Assembly (NCBI GenBank): GCA_964551645.1
Contig: CAZKDV010000031.1
Location: 1 to 22,691, forward strand
DNA from: CAZKDV01 sp964551645
GTDB lineage: Bacteria > Bacteroidota > Bacteroidia > Bacteroidales > DTU049
Length of the DNA stretch: 22,691 nucleotides
Direction of reading: 5' to 3'
The notes beneath the pieces are model-generated. The model ran no database searches. It had not been told where the DNA came from and saw only the letters and a program-made list of their open reading frames with translations. The translations under genes were made by a program, and so were the position numbers. Positions within the stretch are counted from its first letter, which is position 1. Every line of letters begins with the position of its first letter. Below are positions 8,359 to 16,971 of the stretch, one piece after another.

Positions 8359-9300
8359 TTACTTAAATGTGGTTGAGCGAATAATATAATCATTTCTATT
8401 TTGCGAATTTCGACTAATTAATTCTGCCAAAAAACCACCTATAAATAGCTGGCTACCCATAACCATGCACAAAACAGCAAGATAAAACAAGGGTCTGTCA
8501 GTCATTTTTATTCCCGACATAAATATTTTTAAATAAGCAAGATATGAGGCTATTATGAATCCGATAAAAAACAACAAAGTACCCAGAGTGCCGAAAATAT
8601 GCATTGGTCGTTTTCCAAATCGTGCAATAAATCCAATAGATAACAAATCTAAAAAGCCATAAATAAATCGAGATATTCCTCCGTATTTTGTTACTCCAAA
8701 TTTTCTTGCTTGATGTTGTACTACCTTCTCACCAATTTTATTAAAACCCGCAGATTTTACAATATATGGAATATATCTGTGCATTTCGCCATAAACCTCA
8801 ATACTTTTCACAACATCGTTTCTATATGCCTTCAATCCACAATTAAAATCATGTAATTTGATTTTAGTCATTTTTCTTGTTGCCCAATTAAATAACTTTG
8901 TTGGTAATGTTTTGGATAAAGGATCGTATCGTTTTTTCTTCCAACCCGAAACCATATCAAAATCCTGTTCCATAATCATTTTATAAAGTTCTGGCATCTC
9001 ATCGGGCGAATCTTGCAAATCTGCATCCATAGTAATAACTACATCAGCTTTTGCATATTGAAAGCCGGTATTCAAAGCAGCTGATTTTCCATAATTTCTA
9101 CGAAATTGAATTCCTTTAATATTTGAATTATCTTTTGACAACGAATGTACGATGCTCCATGAGTTGTCAGAGCTTCCATCATCAATAAATATAAGCTCAT
9201 AAGAAAACTTATTTTCTTCCATTACTCTAACTATCCATTCGGATAATTCGGATAAAGACTCCTCTTCATTCAACAATGGTATAACAACAGAAATATCCAT
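8359..9300 (-). CDS. Glycosyltransferase family 2, polyprenol-phosphate type (DPM1/GtrB/ArnC-like)
   Basis: A 313-residue enzyme that probably moves a sugar from a nucleotide donor to polyprenyl phosphate on the cytoplasmic face of the inner membrane. Start of the GT-A domain: ISVVIPLLNEEESL, then FIDDGSSDNSW (38-48) and the metal-binding region MDADLQDSPDE. NCGLKAYRNDV is the later conserved segment of this subfamily. The C-terminus has two membrane helices (about 232-260 and 268-293), as in GtrB/ArnC-like enzymes. It starts 3 bases after the DUF4199 stop, so translational coupling is likely. A lipid-linked sugar made here could supply GT39-type enzymes such as the one at 19006-20577; that link is inference. 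Confidence 0.88.
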   Translation of the reverse strand: MDISVVIPLLNEEESLSELSEWIVRVMEENKFSYELIFIDDGSSDNSWSIVHSLSKDNSNIKGIQFRRNYGKSAALNTGFQYAKADVVITMDADLQDSPDEMPELYKMIMEQDFDMVSGWKKKRYDPLSKTLPTKLFNWATRKMTKIKLHDFNCGLKAYRNDVVKSIEVYGEMHRYIPYIVKSAGFNKIGEKVVQHQARKFGVTKYGGISRFIYGFLDLLSIGFIARFGKRPMHIFGTLGTLLFFIGFIIASYLAYLKIFMSGIKMTDRPLFYLAVLCMVMGSQLFIGGFLAELISRNSQNRNDYIIRSTTFK

Positions 9301-9303
9301 TAT

Positions 9304-9873
9304 TTATTCACTTAAATTTGTTCTTTTTTTGACAAACAATGAAACTACGAGGGCTAACACCACTGAAAACATGGGAGATGTGTACAATGAAGTTGTAAGT
9401 TGCTTAAGTGGACTTTTAATATTTTCTTTTGAGTTTGCTATTGTTTCTTCGATAATTTCATCAGTTATCATAGGTGATTTTTCTTGCATTGAACGCAAAT
9501 ATGCTTCAACTTTATCTAATTGCTCCAATTGATAAGTAGGGTCAATCCATTCATTAAGCACAAAACTAAACAAAGCAGAAATGTAGTATGCTATAACACC
9601 AATCACAAATGTCAAACCCAATGCTTGCATGTATGTTAAATTGTCAAAAAATATTTCTTTTCTATATTTTTTCGCTCCAAAATACATAAAAGTAATAACT
9701 ATTACAAGAGGGATAATTAAATTCAATAACATTGCAATAGGATTGAATAAATCCACTTCAAAGGCATAAATAATAACTGCAATAAATACTAAAATTAACC
9801 CAGAGTATGTACCATACTTACCAGCATATTTTACAAATGCATTTTTGGGAGTTTCGTTCAAATAAGTTTCCAT
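9304..9873 (-). CDS. DUF4199 membrane protein
   Basis: A 189-residue membrane protein of the Bacteroidota-specific DUF4199 family, whose function is unknown. It has four hydrophobic segments (about 22-40, 46-65, 84-107 and 166-182). The family's KKYRKEIFFDNLTYMQALGLTFVIG motif region follows TM2, and there is a polar, charged loop around residues 110-160. The gene stands directly in front of the GT2 gene with a 3-base gap. That adjacency suggests a role at the membrane in the same glycan process, but nothing in the protein shows catalysis. Confidence 0.8.
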   Translation of the reverse strand: METYLNETPKNAFVKYAGKYGTYSGLILVFIAVIIYAFEVDLFNPIAMLLNLIIPLVIVITFMYFGAKKYRKEIFFDNLTYMQALGLTFVIGVIAYYISALFSFVLNEWIDPTYQLEQLDKVEAYLRSMQEKSPMITDEIIEETIANSKENIKSPLKQLTTSLYTSPMFSVVLALVVSLFVKKRTNLSE

Positions 9874-9887
9874 TTGTTTTTTTGCCT

Positions 9888-9895
9888 CAAAATTA
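9888..9895 (-). promoter_or_regulatory. Bacteroidota -7 promoter element for DUF4199-GT2-GT4 operon
   Basis: The minus strand reads TAATTTTG, matching TAnnTTTG, 15 bases before the ATG at 9873. That predicts a very short leader of roughly 10 bases. No TTG is found at the proper -33 distance, and the surrounding sequence is A/T-rich, so this is a moderate call. Confidence 0.4.
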
Positions 9896-9935
9896 TGATT
9901 TTTTTTTAATAATTGCTTTTTTACTCAATAATTCA

Positions 9936-10925
9936 TCAAATATTTGCATTTATATAATTTGCTATTGAGTTAATATCTATTTCATTCATGCACTTGAAAT
10001 GTTTTCGCGGACAGGCATTAAACCCAAGTTTTGAGCAAGGTCTGCACTTCAGTTGTTTATTTTCAATAAATATTGGAGGAGACGAAAAATTTGCAGGCAA
10101 TAGTGGATACATTCCAAACTCAGGGATAGTATTTCCCCAAATAGAAACAAGCGGTTTTCGCAATGCAGATGCAATATGCATCATGCCAGTATCATGTGAT
10201 ATTACACATTTTGATTTGTTCATCAATAAAGCAGACTGATGAATGTTAAGAAATCCGACAGTGTTTAAAAGTATTGATTTTGAATTATTTTCAACATATT
10301 TTGCAACTTCAATATCTTCTTTTCCACCTATAAGGACGATAGGTTTTTGAATCTTATCTATTATTTCAACTATTTTCTTAGCTGGACATTTTTTTGTATA
10401 ATATGTCCCTCCTATTGCAAACACATAGTAATTCAGATATTTACTCGCAAAGTCATTACAAAAATCAGGTAATATTATATCTTGTGGAATAAAAAAATCT
10501 AATCCTTGCCCATCATCAATAATTCCAATTTTTGAAACAGTTTTCAAATATCTTTCGCTTATATGAATATTTGGCATGAAATTTTTCTTAAGTCTAACAG
10601 TCAAAAACTTCCTTATATTCAGTTTATTAAAAGAGTGTGCTGGCTTTTTCAATATAGATTTGAGCATAAGAGAACGGGTATTCTTATGTAAATCTATAAT
10701 TAAATCAAATTTTTCCTCTTTTAGCTCTTGAACTACTTCTGTTACACTCTCATGAAAAGTATAAAGTTTGTCAATATAAGGATTAAATTCTAATAAAGTT
10801 TTATACTTTTCCTTAGTGATATAATGGATTTCAAATTCTGGTTTTTGTTTTTTTATGCAACGAATGACGGGTGTAGTTAAAACTATATCTCCAATAGAGC
10901 TAAAACGAATAATTAGAATTTTCAT
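9936..10925 (-). CDS. Glycosyltransferase family 9 (ADP-heptose:LPS heptosyltransferase-like)
   Basis: A 329-residue GT-B enzyme of family GT9, resembling heptosyltransferases that add heptose to the lipopolysaccharide inner core in the cytosol. The N-terminus is the family signature MKILIIRFSSIGDIVLTTP. Later come DLIIDLHKNTRS, the IGGTYYTKKCP loop, LIGGKED, and the donor-site segment ISHDTGMMHIASALRKPLVSIWGNT. The C-terminus holds CRPCSKLGFNACP...C, the cysteine-rich end often seen in Bacteroidota GT9 proteins. It precedes the DUF4199-GT2-GT4 genes by 62 bases in the same direction. The heptose specificity is the family default and has not been proven here. Confidence 0.88.
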   Translation of the reverse strand: MKILIIRFSSIGDIVLTTPVIRCIKKQKPEFEIHYITKEKYKTLLEFNPYIDKLYTFHESVTEVVQELKEEKFDLIIDLHKNTRSLMLKSILKKPAHSFNKLNIRKFLTVRLKKNFMPNIHISERYLKTVSKIGIIDDGQGLDFFIPQDIILPDFCNDFASKYLNYYVFAIGGTYYTKKCPAKKIVEIIDKIQKPIVLIGGKEDIEVAKYVENNSKSILLNTVGFLNIHQSALLMNKSKCVISHDTGMMHIASALRKPLVSIWGNTIPEFGMYPLLPANFSSPPIFIENKQLKCRPCSKLGFNACPRKHFKCMNEIDINSIANYINANI

Positions 10926-10988
10926 TTTACACTTTCATATTAAACTACGCAATAAGTGCTAAACATTCAGTATTTACTCATTTAATCA

Positions 10989-11013
10989 TGCTTTTTTCAA
11001 ATTCCAAAAAGCA
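10989..11013 (-). terminator. Hairpin after nrdJ
   Basis: TGCTTTTT and AAAAAGCA form a perfect 8-bp stem with a 9-base loop, about 20 bases past the nrdJ stop at 11034. Reading minus, the 3' side continues TGATTAAATG without a T-run, so it is at best a weak intrinsic terminator or a processing structure. Confidence 0.3.
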
Positions 11014-11033
11014 CAAATTATTATTGCGTTATT

Positions 11034-13745
11034 TTAGTCGCATTTAGAAAAGCCACAGCTAATACATGTAACACAGCCATCTCTATATGCCAAACCTTCG
11101 GAATCTCCACATGATGAACATTTTTTTCCTTCTATTAGTGTTCCATCAGGTATAAATTGCTTCAATGCTCTGGATACACCATTCTTCCAAGTATTAATTA
11201 TATCCTCGTCAAATTGAAGGTCGCTAACTAATTCAACAACATAATGTAAAGGCATGCCATGTCTTAAAATTCCAGAAATTAGCTTAGCATAATTCCAATA
11301 GTTTTTATCAAACATTCTTGACAATCCCTGCATTATGTGTCTATATCCTTGCTTATCTTCATATTCAAAGTCGTATCTGGCATTATCTTCTGAATTATCT
11401 TTATGTCTAACAACCCAACCTTCTTTTATTCTTTTATGTAATAAAAAGTCTTCGTCTTTACCTGTAAATATCTCATACGGTCTATTTTCAAGCACTCCGA
11501 CTACAGCAACCCAATCTTCATCATTATTCTTAAATCTTATTACTTTCGCTTGCAATTCTTTAGGTCTTTCAGGAGCATGTGTTTCTTTGATTGCATTGGT
11601 AGTTTCTTCATTTTTTTGCTCGGCTACAAGAATACCGGAGCGAGATCCATCTCTATAAACTGTAATGCCCTTACATCCGCTTTGCCAAGCAGTTTGATAA
11701 ACAGTAGCAACCAAGTTCTCGTCAACATTCGCAGGCAAATTAACAGTAACACTAATTGAATGATCAACCCATTTTTGAACAGCACCCTGCATTTTAACTT
11801 TCTTCACCCAATCAACATCATTGCTTGTTGCACCATAATAAGGTGATTTTTTAACTATTTTTTCTAATTCTGCATCTGACATTCCTTCTAATTGTCTTTT
11901 AGAATATTCTTGTTTTTCTGCCCAAGTAATAAATTTATGGTGGAATACTTTGTACTCTTCCCAAGCATCGCCAAGTTCATCTACAAAGCTAATTTTCACA
12001 TTAACATCATTAGGATTTACCTTTTTCCTTCTTTTATATGTAACTAAAAACACTGGCTCAATTCCTGAAGTTGTCTGCGTGCAAATACTAACGCTTCCTG
12101 TGGGGGCAACAGTTAATAAGGCAATGTTTCTTCTGCCATGCTTTTCCATTGCGTCTTTCAAATCACTATCTTCAATAAACAATCTTTGAAGAAATGGATT
12201 TTTTATTTCTTTATCCCAATTATATATCGGAAAGGCGCCTCTATCTTTTGCCAATAATACTGATGCTCTATATGTTTCAATGGCAAGTAATTTATGAACT
12301 TCTTCGCAAAATTTTATAGCATTATCTGAACCATACTTAATTCCTAATGCTGCAAGCATATCTCCTTCGGCTGTAATCCCGATACCTGTTCTTCTTCCTT
12401 GAATTGCTTTTTCTTTTATTTTCTCCCAAAGATACAGTTCTGTAGATTTAATATCTATTGGTTCGGGGTCGTTATTTATTTTTTCAATAATTTGATTAAT
12501 TTTTTCTAATTCAAGGTCAATGATATCGTCCATTATTCTTTGGGCATAATGCACATGTTCAACGAACAGCATAGAGTCAAAACTTGCATTTTCGGTAAAT
12601 GGCTCATTCACATAGCTATACAGATTGATAGCTAACAATCTGCAACTATCGTAAGGGCATAGTGGAATTTCGCCACAAGGATTTGTTGAAACAGTTTTGA
12701 AGCCTTTGTCAGCATAACAATCTGGAAGTGATTCTTTTTGAATTGTATCCCAGAATAAAATTCCGGGTTCAGCAGATGCCCAAGCGTTGTGTACTATTTT
12801 ATTCCATAATTTTCTAGCATCAATTTTCTTTGTAAAACTTGGTTTTTCTGAATCAATCGGATATTGTTGTGTATATGGTTTATCCTCAAGCACGCATTGC
12901 ATGAACTCATCATCAATTTTCACAGAAATATTAGCTCCTGTAACTTTCCCTGCAGTCATTTTTGCATCTATAAAATCCTCTACATCGGGATGTTTTATAT
13001 TTATGGATAACATTAAAGCGCCTCTTCTGCCATCTTGAGCAACTTCTCTGGTTGAGTTTGAATATCTCTCCATAAAAGGCACTATTCCGGTTGAAGTTAA
13101 AGCACTATTATTAACAGGACTTCCTTTTGGGCGTATTTTTGACAAATCGTGCCCAACACCACCTCTCCTTTTCATCAATTGCACCTGCTCTTCGTCAACT
13201 TTCATAATACCGCCATAAGAATCTGAATTGTCATAGCCAATAACAAAACAATTTGATAATGATACTATTTGAAATTCATTTCCAATTCCAGACATTGGAC
13301 CACCTTGAGGCACTAAATAAGTGAAGTTTTTCAATAAATTATAAATAGTATCTTCTGAAATAGGATTTTTGTATTTTTGTTCAATTCTATGCAATTCTTT
13401 TGTCAAACGCTTGTGCATTTGATCTGGATTATTTTCATAAATGTTTCCATTTGAATCTTTTAGTGCATATTTATTAATCCAAACTGATGCTGCAAGTTCA
13501 TCTCCTTTAAAATATTTTATTGATTCTTTTTTTGCTTCTTCGTAAGTGTAAACTTTCATGTTTTTTTTCTCTTTTGTTTTTTTAGACGATTCTTTTAATG
13601 CTTCAAACTCGGTTATTTCCTCCTCTACTTGGGGTAAAGCAATTCCGTTTGGTCGTTCGTAATTAATTTCAACATTTTCAAACAACCCAAAGTTAAGTTC
13701 ATTTTTTTGTGTCTTTTTTTTGCTAGCATTTAAACTTTCGCTCAT
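11034..13745 (-). CDS. nrdJ: Adenosylcobalamin-dependent (class II) ribonucleotide reductase
   Basis: It reduces ribonucleotides to deoxyribonucleotides using adenosylcobalamin to make the active-site thiyl radical, independent of oxygen. Visible in order: the domain start VYTYEEAKK, the first redox Cys in SLSNCFVIG (166 from this start), MKRRGGVGHDLS, ALMLSINIKHPD, the radical-site motif NPCGEIPL (Cys357), the APTGSVS phosphate loop, and a C-terminal zinc-ribbon-like CSSCG...CVTCISCGFSKCD. Start choice: the ATG at 13745 has AAGGAG seven bases upstream, unusually good for this phylum. An in-frame ATG at 13778 adds 11 residues, and family homology begins only at the ATG at 13559. This leaves a charged, low-complexity N-terminal extension of about 62 residues. 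No ATP-cone is apparent at the N-terminus. No cobalamin riboswitch is seen in the 150 bases upstream. Confidence 0.95.
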   Translation of the reverse strand: MSESLNASKKKTQKNELNFGLFENVEINYERPNGIALPQVEEEITEFEALKESSKKTKEKKNMKVYTYEEAKKESIKYFKGDELAASVWINKYALKDSNGNIYENNPDQMHKRLTKELHRIEQKYKNPISEDTIYNLLKNFTYLVPQGGPMSGIGNEFQIVSLSNCFVIGYDNSDSYGGIMKVDEEQVQLMKRRGGVGHDLSKIRPKGSPVNNSALTSTGIVPFMERYSNSTREVAQDGRRGALMLSINIKHPDVEDFIDAKMTAGKVTGANISVKIDDEFMQCVLEDKPYTQQYPIDSEKPSFTKKIDARKLWNKIVHNAWASAEPGILFWDTIQKESLPDCYADKGFKTVSTNPCGEIPLCPYDSCRLLAINLYSYVNEPFTENASFDSMLFVEHVHYAQRIMDDIIDLELEKINQIIEKINNDPEPIDIKSTELYLWEKIKEKAIQGRRTGIGITAEGDMLAALGIKYGSDNAIKFCEEVHKLLAIETYRASVLLAKDRGAFPIYNWDKEIKNPFLQRLFIEDSDLKDAMEKHGRRNIALLTVAPTGSVSICTQTTSGIEPVFLVTYKRRKKVNPNDVNVKISFVDELGDAWEEYKVFHHKFITWAEKQEYSKRQLEGMSDAELEKIVKKSPYYGATSNDVDWVKKVKMQGAVQKWVDHSISVTVNLPANVDENLVATVYQTAWQSGCKGITVYRDGSRSGILVAEQKNEETTNAIKETHAPERPKELQAKVIRFKNNDEDWVAVVGVLENRPYEIFTGKDEDFLLHKRIKEGWVVRHKDNSEDNARYDFEYEDKQGYRHIMQGLSRMFDKNYWNYAKLISGILRHGMPLHYVVELVSDLQFDEDIINTWKNGVSRALKQFIPDGTLIEGKKCSSCGDSEGLAYRDGCVTCISCGFSKCD

Positions 13746-13927
13746 TTTTTTCTCCTTACTTTTTTTTAAACTATTCATTTTTAAACTAATAACGCACTTG
13801 AAATCTTGCCGAATTGGATTTGTAAAAATAGAAAATTAAAAAGAGATTAATGGTAAAAGTTATTAACAATCTTTGATAGTTTTCCACTAAACTGCTAATG
13901 GTCTGAATATAAAGCAACAAGAGCTAT

Positions 13928-14353
13928 TTATCTCTCCCACAAGAACTTATGCGAAAAAAAAATTGAATTATCTGTCATTTTTAGCTTGTATAATTCTATC
14001 TGCCAAAGGCTTACACTAAAAAGTCTCACAAAAGGAAATTTTTTTACAAACCTCTTTCTTGCTTCGTTATATTCATCTCCTTCAAGTTTTTTTACTTTTC
14101 CTTGCAGTTGCACTCCTTTAATTTTCACTATTTCTTTTTGATTATTTGATATAGTTCCTGCTACATTATTATTTTGAAGAAATGCTTGTCCGTGTATAGT
14201 TTTGGTATCGGTAATAATAATTAGTCCATTTTCTTCGGGCACAAAGACATAAAAGCAATTAGCAGCCCAAGCGTTACCATTATAGATTACAGATAAGGAC
14301 AAAACATGACTTTCCTTGATAAACATGCTGATTTGCTCTGGTATTGGGTTCAT
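13928..14353 (-). CDS. YhbP-like (UPF0306) pyridoxamine-phosphate-oxidase-fold protein
   Basis: A 141-residue protein matching the E. coli YhbP/UPF0306 family, a branch of the split-barrel flavin-binding superfamily. Matching features are the NAWAANCFYVF segment early on, an IITDTKTIHGQ turn, VAGTISNNQKE, the IKGVQLQGKVKKLEGDEYNEARKRF stretch and the C-terminal MTDNSIFFSHKFLWER. The last is very close to the YhbP end, which reads FTDNTLGFGKKMIW. Flavin or haem binding is possible in this fold but has not been established for the family. Its ATG overlaps the tcdA stop in an ATGA arrangement, so the two are translationally coupled. The biological role is unknown. Confidence 0.75.
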   Translation of the reverse strand: MNPIPEQISMFIKESHVLSLSVIYNGNAWAANCFYVFVPEENGLIIITDTKTIHGQAFLQNNNVAGTISNNQKEIVKIKGVQLQGKVKKLEGDEYNEARKRFVKKFPFVRLFSVSLWQIELYKLKMTDNSIFFSHKFLWER

Positions 14354-15093
14354 ATCTCAGATTGCTCCTTTGTTTGAATTAAAGTACGAATTACAAGCGA
14401 AGCACAAAAACAAGCAAACACAGTCGGCATATATGAGATAGTTCCTACTGTAGATCTTTTATTTAATTCTCCCTCTGACAAATGTACAAATTCTCTTGGC
14501 ACTTGCTCTGTTGAATATACTGCTTTAAAACCTGAATACACTCCTAATTTGTGAAGTTTTTTTCGAATATACATTGCCAATTTGCAAGTATTTGTTTCGG
14601 ATATATCTGAAATAGTAACTAATTCGGGATTGAATTTACCTCCAGCGCCCATAGATGAAACTATCGGAAGATTTCTGTTTAAAGCATGATAGATAAGATA
14701 TACTTTTGGAGATAATGTGTCAATTGCATCTACAACATAATCGTATCCGACATCTAAAATCTCAATCATTCGTTCATCTTTGATATATTCTGGAATAGAA
14801 ATAATTTCCATCGTAGGAGAAATATCATGCAATCTTTGTTCCCAAGCCTCAATTTTTAATTTTCCTTCAGTACTTTTCAGTGCAATTATTTGCCTATTTC
14901 TATTTGTGTGATGAATTGTATCTCCATCAACTATTGTTAGCTTTCCGATGCCTGCCCTTGCTAACATTTCGGCAACAACACCACCAACGCCACCCATTCC
15001 AACAACTAAAACATGAGCTTTATGTAGCTTTTCGGCCTGATTTTCATCTATCATCATATACATGCGTGATAACCACTTTGTTTCATCTTTCAT
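14350..15093 (-). CDS. tcdA: tRNA threonylcarbamoyladenosine dehydratase (TcdA/CsdL)
   Basis: TcdA is an E1-like ATP-dependent enzyme that cyclises t6A at position 37 of ANN-decoding tRNAs to ct6A. The ThiF-type Rossmann core is clear: VLVVGMGGVGG (28-38 from this start), the acidic VDGD (55-58), the TNRNRQ motif (63-68) that in E1 enzymes contacts ATP, DYVVDAIDTLSPKV, then VSSMGAGGK. TVGTISYMP near the C-terminus is typical of TcdA. There is no C-terminal cysteine-rich zinc site as in MoeB. The frame extends to 15126, but the ATG at 15093 (MKDETKWLSRM) fits the family and avoids overlapping tatD. It lies between tatD and the YhbP-like gene. Confidence 0.92.
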   Translation of the reverse strand: MKDETKWLSRMYMMIDENQAEKLHKAHVLVVGMGGVGGVVAEMLARAGIGKLTIVDGDTIHHTNRNRQIIALKSTEGKLKIEAWEQRLHDISPTMEIISIPEYIKDERMIEILDVGYDYVVDAIDTLSPKVYLIYHALNRNLPIVSSMGAGGKFNPELVTISDISETNTCKLAMYIRKKLHKLGVYSGFKAVYSTEQVPREFVHLSEGELNKRSTVGTISYMPTVFACFCASLVIRTLIQTKEQSEI

Positions 15094-15109
15094 TGCTTTA
15101 AACTTTTTT

Positions 15110-15784
15110 TCACACCAAATTCGCATTCCACTTAGCGAAACACTTTGTTACATTTTTCCAAATTTGTTCAATTACAACACTTTCGTTTACATTATAATGT
15201 AAAGCAGCTTTCTTATACAAAGATGCAATTAAAATATCAGATTCATCAGTTTCAAAAAACAATTGATTAAGCGGTATTGTTTCTATCAACTTTTGCGAAT
15301 GTGATAGCAATAATGTTTTGCCAAACGACATATATATCCCTTTTTCAAGTAATTGAGTTGCTAATTTTAAACTGCCATTAAATCCATGAACTATCCATGC
15401 TTGCTTAGGCTTATATAGCTTGTGCAAATAAAATAACTCATGAAATGCACGAACACAATGAATGATTAATGGAAGTTCTAATGCTTCTGATAGCTCTATT
15501 TGCTTTGAAAAGAAATGAATTTGCTTTTGCTCATCAATAATTTTTTTAAAAAAATCTAAACCACACTCTCCTATACCAACACAATATTTATTGTTTAACA
15601 AAACTTTCAACTCTTGTATTAGTTCTTCTTCTTCTGCAATTAATTCAATATCCCAAGGATGAATTCCTATAGTATGAACTGTATTAAAATTTGCATGTAA
15701 AACTGGAAATCTATAATTTACAAACTCAACAACTTTCTTATTATCTTTTTTTTGAGAATGTGTATGAATATCAATATAAAACAC
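15110..15784 (-). CDS. TatD-family metal-dependent hydrolase (DNase/deacylase-like)
   Basis: A 224-residue TIM-barrel metal enzyme of the TatD family, whose members act as 3'-5' exonucleases or D-aminoacyl-tRNA deacylases. Metal-ligand motifs are all present: HTH (7-9), GIHPW (40-44), the GECGLD segment with Glu73, IIHC with His109, IVHGF with His133, and ETDES with Asp180. It is about 30 residues shorter than typical TatD (around 255-265). The start is GTG at 15784, chosen because the protein must begin just before DIHTH. It precedes tcdA by 16 bases and follows the exosortase gene by 52 bases, so it may belong to the same transcript. Confidence 0.85.
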   Translation of the reverse strand: MFYIDIHTHSQKKDNKKVVEFVNYRFPVLHANFNTVHTIGIHPWDIELIAEEEELIQELKVLLNNKYCVGIGECGLDFFKKIIDEQKQIHFFSKQIELSEALELPLIIHCVRAFHELFYLHKLYKPKQAWIVHGFNGSLKLATQLLEKGIYMSFGKTLLLSHSQKLIETIPLNQLFFETDESDILIASLYKKAALHYNVNESVVIEQIWKNVTKCFAKWNANLV

Positions 15785-15836
15785 AAATATTACTTCCTAT
15801 ACAAAATATAATTTTATCATTCACCAAGCCAAATAG

Positions 15837-16964
15837 TTAATTAGTTTTCAATTTTAGCAGTTTTCTTTTCTCAATATATTTGCTAACCTTAGGATGATAA
15901 TATAATATATAAACAAGCCACAGTATTACCACTATCACATAAACTACATTATTATAAAACGAATGTGCGTTCATGGGACCGTCATAAACTTTGAGATGCT
16001 TTCCCATGTAGATATATAGCAACATTACTCTAATGACATTGAGAAAATTAATAAATATTAAACCGAAAACAATATAGATAAGTTTAGGAATAACTCTGCC
16101 CACCATCAATATTATTATAAAAGTAAAAACATGGAAAACTTGCAAACCGACACAGCCTTTACCCACATTAACAAAATGAGTGCTTGTAACAATTCTCGTA
16201 TTTATAACTGTTGCATCATAACCAAACAAGTTTAATAAAAAAGCAGCAACACGATTAATATAATGAGCAACATAAAAGAATATACTTTGCTTGAACTCAT
16301 AGTCGTAAGCATACTTTACATAAAAAATCCACCATACTGCAATTAGTATAAGCCAAATTGTAAAAGTTGAATTATGTAAAAATTTATAAACTTCATCTTT
16401 CGTTCTATTTTTATGTATTTCTATTGCTTTCCAAATAAGGTACATGATTAGTAAAATAGTAATTATTGTTTCGTTAATAAAGTTATAATAAAATAGTAAA
16501 TATTTATCTCCCAACAATCTGTAATTCAACAAAACTGCACTTGTCAATACAAACAAAAAGTATGAGCCTAAAATCAACCATAATCTTTTAGATAACTTTC
16601 TTTCATACATATAAAACAATACTATAGCTACAAAATAATAACGCAAGCCAAACATTCCTGAAGAAAAATAAGAAGTAGTGTAGTCATTTACTAAAATGGT
16701 ATTAGTAGCAAAATCTACACTTATATGGTTTCCCGAAAAAAGCATAATAAGATCGGTAAACTTAATCACCACAAATGAAATAACTGATGACAAGTGTTGT
16801 AGCAATGAAGCATCCATAAGTCTAAACAACATTTCGCCAATAGCAAAAATTCCGACTATAATGGTTAAAACTTTTACTTTTTTGAATAATTCTTGAGGAA
16901 TAGACTTAGATACTAAGTCAGATAAATTTATTTTTTTTAATGCGTTGAAAGAAAATTTGCTCAT
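15837..16964 (-). CDS. Exosortase-family membrane transpeptidase/protease with tandem, partly degenerate domains
   Basis: Exosortases are polytopic inner-membrane cysteine enzymes that cut sorting tails such as PEP-CTERM and link the protein to a surface structure. This 375-residue protein carries the family triad in its C-terminal half: Cys271 in GKGCVGLQ, Arg312 in LNVIRVMLL and His334 in NAHSFYNN, each next to or within hydrophobic helices. The N-terminal half looks like a second copy of the same domain. SSGMFGLR (101-108) lines up with GKGCVGLQ, ERKLSKRLWLILG (121-133) with GRVIPKLIYIVFG, and NFINETIITILLIMYLIW (161-178) with SFYNNVVYVIVVILWLVY. In that copy Cys is replaced by Met104 (or Gly103), Arg by Val144 or Leu145, and His by Tyr160. 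No sorting-signal substrate is visible in the window. It follows the unknown membrane-protein gene by 7 bases. The family call is firm from the triad; the duplication was read by eye. Confidence 0.82.
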   Translation of the reverse strand: MSKFSFNALKKINLSDLVSKSIPQELFKKVKVLTIIVGIFAIGEMLFRLMDASLLQHLSSVISFVVIKFTDLIMLFSGNHISVDFATNTILVNDYTTSYFSSGMFGLRYYFVAIVLFYMYERKLSKRLWLILGSYFLFVLTSAVLLNYRLLGDKYLLFYYNFINETIITILLIMYLIWKAIEIHKNRTKDEVYKFLHNSTFTIWLILIAVWWIFYVKYAYDYEFKQSIFFYVAHYINRVAAFLLNLFGYDATVINTRIVTSTHFVNVGKGCVGLQVFHVFTFIIILMVGRVIPKLIYIVFGLIFINFLNVIRVMLLYIYMGKHLKVYDGPMNAHSFYNNVVYVIVVILWLVYILYYHPKVSKYIEKRKLLKLKTN

Positions 16965-16971
16965 ATAAAAA

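Noticed and set aside
13779..13927. Cobalamin riboswitch ahead of nrdJ
   Set aside because: The 150-base gap shows no B12-box-like core or extended pairing. No clear NrdR box was found either.
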